DNA from: Natronorubrum halalkaliphilum
GTDB lineage: Archaea; Halobacteriota; Halobacteria; Halobacteriales; Natrialbaceae
NCBI RefSeq assembly: GCF_009834785.1
Contig: NZ_WUYX01000060.1
Coordinates: 1 to 64,000, forward strand
Direction: 5' to 3'
DNA length: 64,000 nt
In this document: in pieces, positions 34,016 to 42,679 of the stretch
How positions within the stretch are numbered: the first letter of the stretch is position 1
Layout: every line of letters starts with the position of its first letter
The notes under the pieces: generated by a model
Databases searched by the model: none
What the model was told of the DNA's origin: nothing
What the model saw: the letters and a program-made list of their open reading frames with translations, nothing else
Program-made: the position numbers and the translations under genes

Positions 34016-34372
34016 TCAGTCTTTCAACTGGTCTTCCAGCCGGTTTTTCGCCTCGGTTCGACGTTTGCGTGAGAACTCCGGTTCGCCGTCCGAAAAGTCG
34101 ATTTCGATCTCGTCGAGCGTCCGACGATAAATGTTCGTTCGTCGTCCCTCTTCGGAGAGCTGACGCCCCTCGCAGGTCAACAATCCGGCATCGACGAGTT
34201 CCTCGATCCGTCGATAGCACGTCGCGATCGGGATCTCGATGTCCTCGCTGAGCGCTTGCGCTGATTTCGGCGTTCCCGCGGCGCAGAGGATCTCTGCGCT
34301 GTACTTGCTCCCGAGTGCTGAGAGGACCATCGTCGAGTCCGACTCGGTGTTCTCCGTCCAACTCTGAGACAT
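34016..34372 (-). CDS. Winged-helix transcriptional regulator (ArsR/TrmB-like)
   Basis: 118 residues. MVLSALGSKYSAEILCAAGTPKSAQALSEDIEIPIATCYRRIEELVDAGLLTCEGRQ is a winged-helix DNA-binding domain of the haloarchaeal ArsR-like kind. The C-terminal 40 residues, starting EEGRRTNIYRRTLDEIEIDF, form the wing and dimer helix. No metal-binding Cys pair of ArsR is present, so the inducer is unknown. It is divergent from the CinA-like gene. The Met at 34372 is used; a Met two codons earlier is possible. Confidence 0.8.
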   Translation of the reverse strand: MSQSWTENTESDSTMVLSALGSKYSAEILCAAGTPKSAQALSEDIEIPIATCYRRIEELVDAGLLTCEGRQLSEEGRRTNIYRRTLDEIEIDFSDGEPEFSRKRRTEAKNRLEDQLKD

Positions 34373-34549
34373 TGTCACCTTGTTCTGAATTATCAGAATT
34401 GAATCTTGTGGTTATCTGGCCCGCTCATTTATATGCATATTACTCGAGTGACGCTTTTAGGCATCTAAAGTGCAATGAGGATACATGTCTACCGGAGGTC
34501 GAGGCCGAGTTCTCGATACTCGTTTGACGCCGGGGCCCGAACTCCACGT

Positions 34550-35236
34550 ATGAACGTCGCCGTCGTCACGGTCGGAGACGAACTGCTCGCCGGTCGAACG
34601 ACGAACACCAACGCCACCTGGCTCTGTGAGCGACTCGCGGAGCGTGGCGTCTCCGTCGAACGCGTCACGACGGTTCCGGATCGGATCACCGACATCGCCC
34701 GCGTCGTCAACGAGTATCGCGCCGAGTACGACGCCGTCATCGTCACCGGCGGCCTCGGCCCGACGCACGACGACGTGACGATGGAGGGTGTCGCGGCCGC
34801 ACTGGGACGCTCGCTCGAGGAGCACAGCGGGGCGCTCGCCTGGCTCGAGGACGACGGCTACTCGCGGGCCGACCTGACCGAGGGGACGGCCGACCTGCCC
34901 GCGGGTGCACGGGCGCTGCACAACGAGACTGGGGTCGCCCCCGGCGCGGCCCTCGAAGGCGTCTACGTACTGCCCGGCGTCCCATCTGAGATGCGGGCGA
35001 TGTTCGAGTCGATCGAGGACGAGTTTTCGGGAGCCGAAACCTACCGCGAGGCGGTCGTTGCCGATGAGCCGGAAAGCGCACTGCTCGACCGCATCGCGGT
35101 GGTTCGCGAGCGATTCGCCGTCGCCGTCGGGAGTTACCCGGGCGAGTCAGTTCGGCTGGAGCTCGAGAGCCCGGACGAGGAAGCCGTTACGGACGCCGCC
35201 GCGTGGCTCCGCGAGCGCGTCGAGACGCCCGAGTAG
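34550..35236 (+). CDS. Molybdopterin-binding domain protein, CinA N-terminal type
   Basis: 228 residues. MNVAVVTVGDELLAGRTTNTNATWLCERLAERGVSVERVTTVPD is the start of the MoCF-like domain found in CinA and MogA. DAVIVTGGLGPTHDDVTMEGVAAALGR is its core. YVLPGVPSEMRAMFE is typical of stand-alone archaeal forms. It lacks the C-terminal nicotinamide-mononucleotide deamidase domain of full CinA. The role may be in cofactor or nucleotide metabolism. The ATG at 34550 is the first in a plausible position. Confidence 0.85.
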   Translation: MNVAVVTVGDELLAGRTTNTNATWLCERLAERGVSVERVTTVPDRITDIARVVNEYRAEYDAVIVTGGLGPTHDDVTMEGVAAALGRSLEEHSGALAWLEDDGYSRADLTEGTADLPAGARALHNETGVAPGAALEGVYVLPGVPSEMRAMFESIEDEFSGAETYREAVVADEPESALLDRIAVVRERFAVAVGSYPGESVRLELESPDEEAVTDAAAWLRERVETPE

Positions 35237-35313
35237 CGGTGACCCGCGAGCGCGACGATGCGGCGACTGCAGCGGTTCCGACGGCCCGCGCCGACGACCC
35301 TGGCGACGACAGA

Positions 35314-35439
35314 CTACCGATAGAGATAGACCAGCCAGACGATCGCTACGAGAAGGCTCAGGGCCAGCACGCCCCAGCCGGCGAGTTCCATCGGGAGTTC
35401 CGGTTCCGCTTCGAGAACGGCGTACGTCAGTTCGTTCAT
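35314..35439 (-). CDS. 41-residue single-helix membrane protein
   Basis: The minus strand from the ATG at 35439 reads MNELTYAVLEAEPELP, then one strong hydrophobic helix (WGVLALSLLVAIVWLVYLY), then Arg and stop: 41 residues. Strand-specific third-position GC and the clean helix suggest a real gene. It is convergent with the CinA-like gene and divergent from the NAD-kinase-like gene. I do not know its function. Confidence 0.5.
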   Translation of the reverse strand: MNELTYAVLEAEPELPMELAGWGVLALSLLVAIVWLVYLYR

Positions 35440-35554
35440 GTTCGGCGGTCTGTCGCCGTCCCTCTTAATCTTTCAGAAAGTCTGCTCGACGATCGGCGTC
35501 TTCGTCGCCCAGAAACACCACACGGCTTTTGGACCGGCTCTCCGTACTTCCGTC

Positions 35555-36691
35555 ATGGAGTCTCTCGGCGTCGTCGTCAACCCGATCGCCGGCATGGGCG
35601 GCCGGGTGGGGCTGAAGGGAACCGATGGGAAACTCGAGGAGGCGCGCCAGCGCGGAGCCGAACCGCGAGCGCCCGACCGCGCGCTGGAAGCGCTCCGAGC
35701 ACTGTTCCGACGCGAACCCGACCTGACCGTCTACACGGCCGCAAACGTCCTCGGCGAACGCGCGGTCCGCGATGCCGGCTACGAGCCCGTCGTCGTCTAC
35801 GAGCCGGCAACGGAATCCGACTCTAAATCCGAATCAAATCCCGAGTCCGAACCGGAGCCCGCAACCGCCGAAACGACCGCAGCCGATACGCGAGCGGCCG
35901 TCCGGGCCTTTCTCGAGCACGATGTCGATCTCGTCCTATTCGTCGGCGGCGACGGCACCGCGGTCGACGTTGCGGAAACCCTCGAGGCGAAACGCGAGGA
36001 CGATGCGGAGCCAACGCCGATGCTCGGCGTGCCAGCCGGCGTCAAAATATACTCGTCCGTGTTCGCCGTGACGCCCGCCGACGCCGGCCGGATCGTCGCC
36101 GAGTTCGATCGCGTCACGTCCCGCGAAGTCAACGACATCGACGAAGCGGCCTATCGCGACGGGGAGGTTCGCACGGAACTCAAGGCCATCGCTACGGTAC
36201 CCGTCGCGTCCGACGTCCAGTCGAGTAAGCAGGTCTCGAGCGGCACCGTCGATTCGCTGGCTGCGGGATTCGCGCGCGAAATCGATCGCGATCGAACCTT
36301 TGTCTTCGGTCCCGGCGGCACCGTCGGGGCGATCGAAACGGAACTGGGGGTCGATCCCTCGCCGCTCGGCGTCGACGTCTGGCGGGACGGGGACCTGCTT
36401 GCCCGCGACGCCTCAGAAAGCGAGATTCTCGACGTACTCGAGGAGCCGGTAACGATCGTCGTCTCACCGATCGGGGGCCAGGGATTCGTTTTCGGTCGCG
36501 GAAACCACCAGATTTCGCCGGCGGTGATCCGTCGTGCCGACGAGATAGAGATCGTCGCTTCGGGGGCGAAATTAGACGGTATCGACTCGTTGCGCGTCGA
36601 TACCGACGACGAGACGATCGACGAGGAACTCTGTGGCTGGACGCAGGTTCGGACGGGACGGTTCACTACCCGTCTGGTGAAGGTTGTATAA
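35555..36691 (+). CDS. ATP-NAD kinase family protein
   Basis: 378 residues. LGVVVNPIAGMGGRVGLKGTDG is the N-terminus of archaeal NAD-kinase-like proteins, and VLFVGGDGTAVDVAETL carries the GGDGT motif that binds ATP phosphates. GVKIYSSVFAVTPADAGRIV and FVFGPGGTVGAIETELG follow. The family phosphorylates NAD or a related substrate; the long form has an unconfirmed specificity. An Asp/Glu/Ser-rich insertion sits at about 89-110. The frame is open to 35438, but the ATG at 35555 matches the family start. Confidence 0.85.
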   Translation: MESLGVVVNPIAGMGGRVGLKGTDGKLEEARQRGAEPRAPDRALEALRALFRREPDLTVYTAANVLGERAVRDAGYEPVVVYEPATESDSKSESNPESEPEPATAETTAADTRAAVRAFLEHDVDLVLFVGGDGTAVDVAETLEAKREDDAEPTPMLGVPAGVKIYSSVFAVTPADAGRIVAEFDRVTSREVNDIDEAAYRDGEVRTELKAIATVPVASDVQSSKQVSSGTVDSLAAGFAREIDRDRTFVFGPGGTVGAIETELGVDPSPLGVDVWRDGDLLARDASESEILDVLEEPVTIVVSPIGGQGFVFGRGNHQISPAVIRRADEIEIVASGAKLDGIDSLRVDTDDETIDEELCGWTQVRTGRFTTRLVKVV

Positions 36692-36794
36692 GGGCAAGGA
36701 CAGATGTTGTCTCGTAATCAACCATATAACTATCTCGGTCAGACATAATGGCCATATAGTCAAGATTAAGGTCGGTCCTACCGAAGAGAGCGAT

Positions 36795-37826
36795 ATGGAA
36801 ACGCGGAAAGTGCAACGATTGGGTCCGTCGACGCTCGCCATGACCCTCCCGGCCGAATGGGCGAGCGAACACAACGTCGAAAAGGGGGACGAAGTCTCCC
36901 TGCGCACCAGCGGCAAAGGAACGCTGACCGTCATGCCCGAATCCGCGAATTCGGAAGAGACGGAAGCCATCATTCATGCAGACGATCTCGACGCCAACGC
37001 CGTCGAACGCGCGATCGTCGCTCAGTACGTCCTCGGGCGACGCGTCATCCGCATCGATACCGAAGACGGCGCTCTCGAATCGGATCACATCAACGCGGTC
37101 TACCAGGCCGAAACCCAGCTGATGGGACTCGGCGTCATCGAAGAGACCCCCGAAAGCATCTCGATTCGCTGTTCGGTCGATCCCGAAGACTTCACGCTCG
37201 ATAACTTACTCGAGCGCCTCGAGCGGACGGGACAGACGATGCGCGGCGAGGGGATCAAGGCACTGGCCCACGGCAACCCGGATCTAGCTCAGCGAGCCCT
37301 GAACCGAGAGCGCCAGGCGAACAAGATCTTCGTCCTCCTGTTGCGCCTCATCTTTACGGCCTACCAGAACCCGAACCTCGCTCGCGCTGTCGACCTCAAC
37401 AGCGGCTTCCCGCTGATCGGCTACCGCTCGATCGCCAAGAACCTCGAGCTGACGGCGGATAACGCCGAGGATATCGCCGATATCGTCATCGAGACCGAGG
37501 GGCACACGCTCGACGTCGACAGTTCGGTGATGCGTGACATCCGCGAACTGAACGAGTCGGTCGACGAGATCACCTCCATCGCCGTCGAAGCGGCCGTCGA
37601 ACGCGATTACGACAAATCCAATCAGGTTCGATCGCTGTTCCACGAAATCTCCGATCGTGAAAAGGAAATCCTGGCTGAACTGCCGGAGATGGCCAACGAG
37701 GATCTGCTCCGCGTCCGCGAAGTGCTCGTCAGCCTGCAACAGACCGCCCAGTACGCGATGCGAAACGCCGAAATCGCGGCGAACCTCGCGCTGAACGAGG
37801 AGTCCGAACACACGACAATCAACTGA
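36795..37826 (+). CDS. AbrB/SpoVT-PhoU fusion regulator
   Basis: 343 residues. METRKVQRLGPSTLAMTLPAEWASEHNVEKGDEVSL is an AbrB-type swapped-hairpin DNA-binding domain. The rest is helical with two PhoU-like bundles (for example RQANKIFVLLLRLIFTAYQNP and a repeat from about 240). Such fusions are typical of archaeal phosphate-uptake regulators, and bacterial PhoU binds the Pst system. No pst genes are nearby. A TTAAGG box about 28 bases before the ATG is weak but in place. Confidence 0.88.
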   Translation: METRKVQRLGPSTLAMTLPAEWASEHNVEKGDEVSLRTSGKGTLTVMPESANSEETEAIIHADDLDANAVERAIVAQYVLGRRVIRIDTEDGALESDHINAVYQAETQLMGLGVIEETPESISIRCSVDPEDFTLDNLLERLERTGQTMRGEGIKALAHGNPDLAQRALNRERQANKIFVLLLRLIFTAYQNPNLARAVDLNSGFPLIGYRSIAKNLELTADNAEDIADIVIETEGHTLDVDSSVMRDIRELNESVDEITSIAVEAAVERDYDKSNQVRSLFHEISDREKEILAELPEMANEDLLRVREVLVSLQQTAQYAMRNAEIAANLALNEESEHTTIN

Positions 37827-37955
37827 AACGGACTGCGGTCGAGGGGTACCGATCTGCGAACGCGCGACGTTCGTTTTTTATTTTCAGTTTCTCGACGGTC
37901 TCGGCCCGAACGACGTCTCGAAAGCGTCGATACCTGGGCCGAAGAATCTGGAACG

Positions 37956-38957
37956 TTAGTTTTTGTCCCGGACGTCGATGTCGCCGACCATAGTTTGTGC
38001 GTGCGGTTCGCAGACGTAGTTGTCCATCGCCGCGGTTGCGTCGACGGTAAGCGAGGCGGATTCGCCCTCCCCTTCGATGAGTTCGGTTTCAGCGAGTCCG
38101 TCGTCGGCTTCGTCGCGGATCTTGAGGTTGTGGGGCATCCCGTCGGCGTTTCGCCACTCGATCGTATACTCGCGGCCCTCGAAGAGCAGGAGTGTCGGGT
38201 TCTCGATGTCCTCGATCGGTGCCGGTTCGACGCCGACCCAGCTGGCGATCTCTCCGTCGAGGACGATCTCGTCGACGTCTTCCCAGTCGGTCGGCTCGAG
38301 CGCCTGTTCGCGAGCCGAGTGGTCGTCGCTCGCACTGTCGTCTTCGTGTTCATCGGGAACCTCGCCGTCTGCACAGAGATCGCGGCTCCCCCACTGTGAA
38401 ATCATTCCGTACCACTCGCCGTCGATCTCGACGCCGTTTACGAACGCCGATTCAGTACCAGTCTCGGTACCGTCGTCGTACGCGATCGAAAATCGGAGTT
38501 CCACGACGGTCGTCACGTCGCCCACGACATCCTCGTCGAGTTCGGTTCGGGCGTCGTCCGAGTACGGTTCGACACACTCACAGGAGATATCCTCGATATC
38601 GGTGTCGACCCACTCGAGTTGTGCTACGTCGCCGTTCTCGAGATCAGCAGCGATGTCCGCCTCGTCGAGAGCGTCCTCGTCCTCGTCCTTGTCTCCGTCC
38701 TCGAAGTGGGAGTACGGATAGGACGACGCAGCGGTTTCGAAGTCGCCGTCGCCGAGTGCAGCGATGAGCGCTTCTCCGACGGTACACGCGGCCTGGTCGG
38801 CGTCGGCTTCGTTACTACTCGGGCCGGTATCGCCGGACGCTGCAGTACCGTCGTCACTTCCGGACTCGAGCGTGTCCAGACAGCCGGCGATGGGGGCAAC
38901 GAAACTGGAGGCTGCGACTGCTTTCAGCAACTGCCGTCGGACGGGGCCGTTGGGCAT
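37956..38957 (-). CDS. Tat lipoprotein with C-terminal cupredoxin-like domain
   Basis: 333 residues. RRQLLKAVAASSFVAPIAGC is a twin-arginine signal with lipobox Cys. An Asp/Glu/Ser-rich linker and a middle domain of about 100 residues follow, with Cys-rich DISCECVEP. The last 110 residues carry the cupredoxin pattern: ENPTLLLFEGREYTIEW, PHNLKIRDE and YVCEPHAQTM. This domain is homologous to the stand-alone protein at 23617-24084. The middle domain is unknown. TATTATATT on the minus strand near 38980-38990 lies about 27 bases before the ATG. Confidence 0.8.
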   Translation of the reverse strand: MPNGPVRRQLLKAVAASSFVAPIAGCLDTLESGSDDGTAASGDTGPSSNEADADQAACTVGEALIAALGDGDFETAASSYPYSHFEDGDKDEDEDALDEADIAADLENGDVAQLEWVDTDIEDISCECVEPYSDDARTELDEDVVGDVTTVVELRFSIAYDDGTETGTESAFVNGVEIDGEWYGMISQWGSRDLCADGEVPDEHEDDSASDDHSAREQALEPTDWEDVDEIVLDGEIASWVGVEPAPIEDIENPTLLLFEGREYTIEWRNADGMPHNLKIRDEADDGLAETELIEGEGESASLTVDATAAMDNYVCEPHAQTMVGDIDVRDKN

Positions 38958-39087
38958 ACACGATACTGACTTGACGGGAATATAATACAGTTATGGAGAA
39001 CTTCAAATATACTAACCTGCGACCGGAGATGGACGAGGGGCTTTCGATTCGAAACTATAATCGGACGGGATAACGCAGATACGGCCG

Positions 39088-40377
39088 ATGCGCGATCTCC
39101 TCCGGCGGGTTATCGCCCAGTTCGCTGTCGATCGACAGGTGCTGGCGCTCGCGTTCGCGCGGATGGCCGACGGCATCGGCAACTCGTTTCTGATCGTCGT
39201 TATTCCGCTCTACATCGCGAGCGACGTCGTTGGCGGGGCGACGTTCGGGCTCGAGGAGGCGATGGTGATCGGCGTCATCCTCTCGCTGTTCGGCTTTCTC
39301 AACAGCAGCTTTCAGCCGTTTACGGGCCGGCTCTCGGACCGGACCGGAAAACGCAAACCGTTCATTCTGATCGGACTCGGCGGACTCGCGGTGACGAATC
39401 TCTCCTACGTCTTCGCGGAGTCGTACCTCGCTCTGGTCGTTATCCGCGCCCTTCAGGGCGTCAGCGTCGCGTTCATCGTCCCGGCGTCGGTCGCCCTCGT
39501 CAACGAACTCGCGACGAGTCAGGACCGCGGGGGGAACATGGGCGTCTACAATACGTTTCGACTGATCGGGTTCGGTGCCGGACCGGCGGTCGCCGGAACC
39601 ATCGTCACCCTCGGGCCGTACGCGCTCCCCGGCGGGGCGACGATCACCGGGTTCGATGCGGCGTTCTACATCGCCACGATCACCGCGGTGACGAGTTACC
39701 TGCTCGTGACCGTCCTGATCTCGGATCCCGACAGGACGGCGGAAAACGCGGGCGCGGACCTCTCGATTCCGATCTGGGATACCACGGGGTCGAAGCTGTT
39801 CGATCCGATCTTCACGCTCGGTGTCGCCTCGCTGTTTATGGCGACGGCGATCGCGCTGTTTGCGACGATCCAGCCGCAAGTCAACGCCCGCCTCGAGCAG
39901 GGTGCAACCTGGTTCGGACTCCAGTTTGCGGCTTTTATTATCGCTCAGATTCTGTTACAGACCCCGATCGGTCGGGCGTGTGACCAGTACGGCCGACGGC
40001 CGTTCATCGTCGGCGGGATGTTCCTGCTGGTGCCGTCGACGCTCGTCCAGGGGTTCATCACGTCCTCGGAACTGATGTTCGGCGCTCGTCTGTTCCAGGG
40101 CGTCGCCGGTGCGATGGTGTTCGCGCCGTCGCTCGCCCTGGCCGGCGATCTCGCCGGCGAGGGTGAGTCCGGGTCGAAGCTGTCGGTGCTCACGATGGCC
40201 TTCGGCTTCGGGATTGCCATCGGACCGCTCTCCTCGGGCGCGCTCGTCGGCTACGGTTTCGAAGTACCCTTCGTCTTCGGCACCGCGCTCGCCGCCCTCG
40301 GGGCGATCCTCGTGTACACGCAGATCGAGGAGACCCTCGAGGCGACGAGACCGGTGCCGGTCGTCGGCGGTGACTGA
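39088..40377 (+). CDS. Major facilitator superfamily transporter
   Basis: 429 residues with twelve hydrophobic segments. The MFS loop 2-3 motif appears as GRLSDRTGKRKPFILIG, its second-half counterpart as GRACDQYGRRPFIVGG. RALQGVSVAFIVPASVALVNEL and RLFQGVAGAMVFAPSLALAGD are matching helices in the two halves. The substrate, perhaps a drug or metabolite, is not predictable. It starts in a divergent promoter region with the Tat lipoprotein gene. Confidence 0.9.
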   Translation: MRDLLRRVIAQFAVDRQVLALAFARMADGIGNSFLIVVIPLYIASDVVGGATFGLEEAMVIGVILSLFGFLNSSFQPFTGRLSDRTGKRKPFILIGLGGLAVTNLSYVFAESYLALVVIRALQGVSVAFIVPASVALVNELATSQDRGGNMGVYNTFRLIGFGAGPAVAGTIVTLGPYALPGGATITGFDAAFYIATITAVTSYLLVTVLISDPDRTAENAGADLSIPIWDTTGSKLFDPIFTLGVASLFMATAIALFATIQPQVNARLEQGATWFGLQFAAFIIAQILLQTPIGRACDQYGRRPFIVGGMFLLVPSTLVQGFITSSELMFGARLFQGVAGAMVFAPSLALAGDLAGEGESGSKLSVLTMAFGFGIAIGPLSSGALVGYGFEVPFVFGTALAALGAILVYTQIEETLEATRPVPVVGGD

Positions 40378-40586
40378 CCGGGTCCCATTGTTGCCGGCGG
40401 ATAGCGGTGTACGGGTTCGCCGCCAGCGCTCGCGAAACCGGCGGTTCGGGCTCGAGCGTCGGCGTTCGGACTCGAGGTCGATCGGGAACCGGCAACCGGT
40501 AACCAGCTACCGGGTGCCGACCCCCCGTCGAGGCGAGCGACGCCGGGACGCAACGCAAAAGTAGCGGATCCGCATACGCTTCGACA

Positions 40587-41090
40587 ATGACGCTCTCGGA
40601 GGAGGCCACGGAACGGTTGGCAGATGTAGTGGAACTACAGCCGACGAAGAACTCGGAGCTCCAGGACCGGTGGAGCATGGAGAGCGGCAGCGAGGTCCAC
40701 CAGTATCTCGAGAACGAACTGGGCGATTACTACTACCGGGACGACAACAGCCTGATCCGCGCGACGGCCGAAGCGGCCGACCTCGTCGACGTCGAACCAG
40801 GTATCGAGAGCCATCCCGACGACGACGGCGTTCCGTCGCGAATTCGCGTGCCTGAACTCCAATCGCAGATCGTCGCGGTACTGGCCGGCCCCAAAGAAGA
40901 GTCCGAGAGTGTCGTTTCGGTGTTGCACAAACTCCGAGACGAGTTTGACGTCGATCCCGAGTCCGAAGCCGTCCGCTCCGGACTTCAGAGTCTCCGACGC
41001 AAGGGCGTCGTCGAGGTCGAGTACCGCACCGTTCCGACGTTCCGACTCACCGTCGAGCGCGAGGACCTCGAGGTCGACATCTCCGACTGA
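40587..41090 (+). CDS. DUF5797 family winged-helix protein
   Basis: 167 residues. The form MTLSEEATERLADVVELQPTKNSELQDRWSMESGSEVHQYLE, with paired winged-helix regions ending LRRKGVVEVEYRTVPTFRLT, matches the haloarchaeal DUF5797 family as I recall it. Its function is unknown; it could bind DNA. It lies between the MFS and the prolyl-tRNA synthetase genes. Confidence 0.75.
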   Translation: MTLSEEATERLADVVELQPTKNSELQDRWSMESGSEVHQYLENELGDYYYRDDNSLIRATAEAADLVDVEPGIESHPDDDGVPSRIRVPELQSQIVAVLAGPKEESESVVSVLHKLRDEFDVDPESEAVRSGLQSLRRKGVVEVEYRTVPTFRLTVEREDLEVDISD

Positions 41091-41140
41091 TCCCCAGTTA
41101 CCCCAATCTATTTCCCGTCGGCTTTCGACATGTGAGTTGC

Positions 41141-41212
41141 ATGTCTCGAACTGTACGGCTCAGCAACCGCGGGTCCGGCGCGGCCCGCGGCTGGGTTCCG
41201 CGACGATCGTAA
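41141..41212 (+). CDS. Possible 23-residue leader peptide before prolyl-tRNA synthetase
   Basis: A short ORF begins ATGTCTCGAACTGTACGGCT and ends at TAA 41210-41212. It codes for an Arg-rich 23-residue peptide with a single Pro. It overlaps the first hairpin of the leader. Placement suits an attenuation-like leader peptide, but composition is atypical for a haloarchaeal protein and Pro codons are few. It may be chance. Confidence 0.2.
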   Translation: MSRTVRLSNRGSGAARGWVPRRS

Positions 41213-41278
41213 CGACAGTACTGGTTCTCCTCGAGTAGTCAACCGGTTGGTCCCAAACGCCCACAGCGACTGCTGTGG
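41167..41278 (+). promoter_or_regulatory. Two hairpins upstream of the bacterial-type prolyl-tRNA synthetase
   Basis: Hairpin 1 is CCGCGGGTC (41167-41175) with GGCCCGCGG (41182-41190), nine pairs including one G-T, loop of six. Hairpin 2 is CCACAGC (41261-41267) with GCTGTGG (41272-41278), seven perfect pairs, loop GACT. They lie 33-144 bases before the ATG. They could regulate the synthetase mRNA, but no T-box consensus is visible. Confidence 0.4.
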
Positions 41279-41310
41279 TGGCGAGAGGCGAAGTAACGAG
41301 GGTGATCTCG

Positions 41311-42573
41311 ATGCGACGTAGCGAGACGCTCCTATTCACGAGTCGCGACGCGGACAGCCACGAAAACGAGACCGTCGCACGGACGTTACGGGCCGGTCTC
41401 ATCCGCCAATTTGGCAGCGGGCTCTACGGCTTTACCCCCACGGGACAGCGCGTCCGCGAGAACGTCGTCTCCGTAGTCCAGCGAGAGATGGATGCCATCG
41501 GCGGCCAGCGAATCGGCCTCCCCTCGCTAAACGCCAGTGAGGTCTGGCGACGGAGCGGTCGCTGGGAAAGCTTCGAGGGAGAGATGTTCACCGTCGAGAA
41601 CCGCGACGGGAAACGGATGTGTCTGGCGCCCTCCCACGAGGAGGGCGTCGCACACCTCGTCGACGGGATCGTTCGCTCCTACGACGACCTCCCCCTGTTG
41701 CTGTATCAAGTCGAGACCAAGTATCGCGACGACCACGCACGAAACGGCCTCGTTCGGACGAAAGAGTTCACGATGAAAGATGCCTACAGCCTCCACGCGA
41801 GCCGCGACTCGCTCGCCGAGTACTACGACGGCGTTCGCGAGGCCTACGTCCGGATCTTCGACGCGCTCGACCTCGAGTTCGCCATCACGACGGCCGCCAA
41901 CAGCATCATGGGCGGCTCGAGTTCGGAGGAGTTCGTCGCAGTCGCCGACGAGGGGACCGTCGCCCTTCGGTGGTGTCCTGCCACGGATTGCCGGTTCGGC
42001 GTCACCGACGAGTCACCCCGCAGCGACCTGTCGGCCGGCGACGCCTGTCCCGACTGCGGGCGTCGGCTCGAGGCCGGCGAGGGAATCGAGATCGGCCACG
42101 TCTTCGAACTCGGGACGCGCTACTCCGAACCGATGGATCTGACGATCGACACGGCCGACGGCGGCGAGCGGGACGTGGTGATGGGAAGCTACGGCATCGG
42201 TATCGAACGACTCGTTCACACCCTCGTTGAACAGCACGGCGACGAAGACGGCTGTCGCTGGCCCGACACCGCTGTCGGCACCGTCGGCCCCTTCGACATC
42301 GCGATCGTTCCCCTCGAGTATGACGGTGACCTTCGCGAGGTGGCCGATCAGTTGTACGAGCGTCTCGAGGGCGACGTGCTCCTGTTCGACGACACCGACC
42401 GGACGATCGGCGAACGGTTCGCCGAAAGCGATCTGCTGGGTGTGCCCTGGAAGGTCATCCTCGGGAACCGTTACCGCGAGACAGGAGAGGTTGAACTCGA
42501 GTCGCGAACGGGGGATACCCGGGACGCGTCGCCTGCGGAGGTTCCAGGGATCGTCGGCTCGTCAACGAAGTAA
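41311..42573 (+). CDS. Bacterial-type prolyl-tRNA synthetase, reduced insertion domain
   Basis: 420 residues, class II synthetase. Motif 1 region: GSGLYGFTPTGQRVRENV. Motif 2: VETKYRDDHARNGLVRTKEFTMKDAYSLH. GGSSSEEFVAVADEGT, CPDCGRRLEAGEGIEIGHVFELGTRYSEPM and motif 3 GSYGIGIERLVH are of the bacterial ProRS type. The long bacterial insertion domain of about 180 residues is missing, with a short segment around RWCPATDC in its place. A C-terminal anticodon domain follows (DIAIVPLEYD...). Archaea usually use a different ProRS type, so this may be a laterally acquired or second copy. The start at 41311 fits the family better than the Met at 41275. Confidence 0.85.
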   Translation: MRRSETLLFTSRDADSHENETVARTLRAGLIRQFGSGLYGFTPTGQRVRENVVSVVQREMDAIGGQRIGLPSLNASEVWRRSGRWESFEGEMFTVENRDGKRMCLAPSHEEGVAHLVDGIVRSYDDLPLLLYQVETKYRDDHARNGLVRTKEFTMKDAYSLHASRDSLAEYYDGVREAYVRIFDALDLEFAITTAANSIMGGSSSEEFVAVADEGTVALRWCPATDCRFGVTDESPRSDLSAGDACPDCGRRLEAGEGIEIGHVFELGTRYSEPMDLTIDTADGGERDVVMGSYGIGIERLVHTLVEQHGDEDGCRWPDTAVGTVGPFDIAIVPLEYDGDLREVADQLYERLEGDVLLFDDTDRTIGERFAESDLLGVPWKVILGNRYRETGEVELESRTGDTRDASPAEVPGIVGSSTK

Positions 42574-42679
42574 CGAAACCTGAGCAGGCATCGACGGCCT
42601 CGAGAGCCGTTTTATGCACTCTCACCCGTTATTTGAGGGTCACGTAGCTATTTGTGTAGTCGTTACGACTCAACGTCGC

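Noticed and set aside
41141-41310. T-box riboswitch before the prolyl-tRNA synthetase
   Set aside because: Hairpins exist, but the T-box consensus (AGGGTGGNACCGCG) and a Pro specifier loop could not be found.
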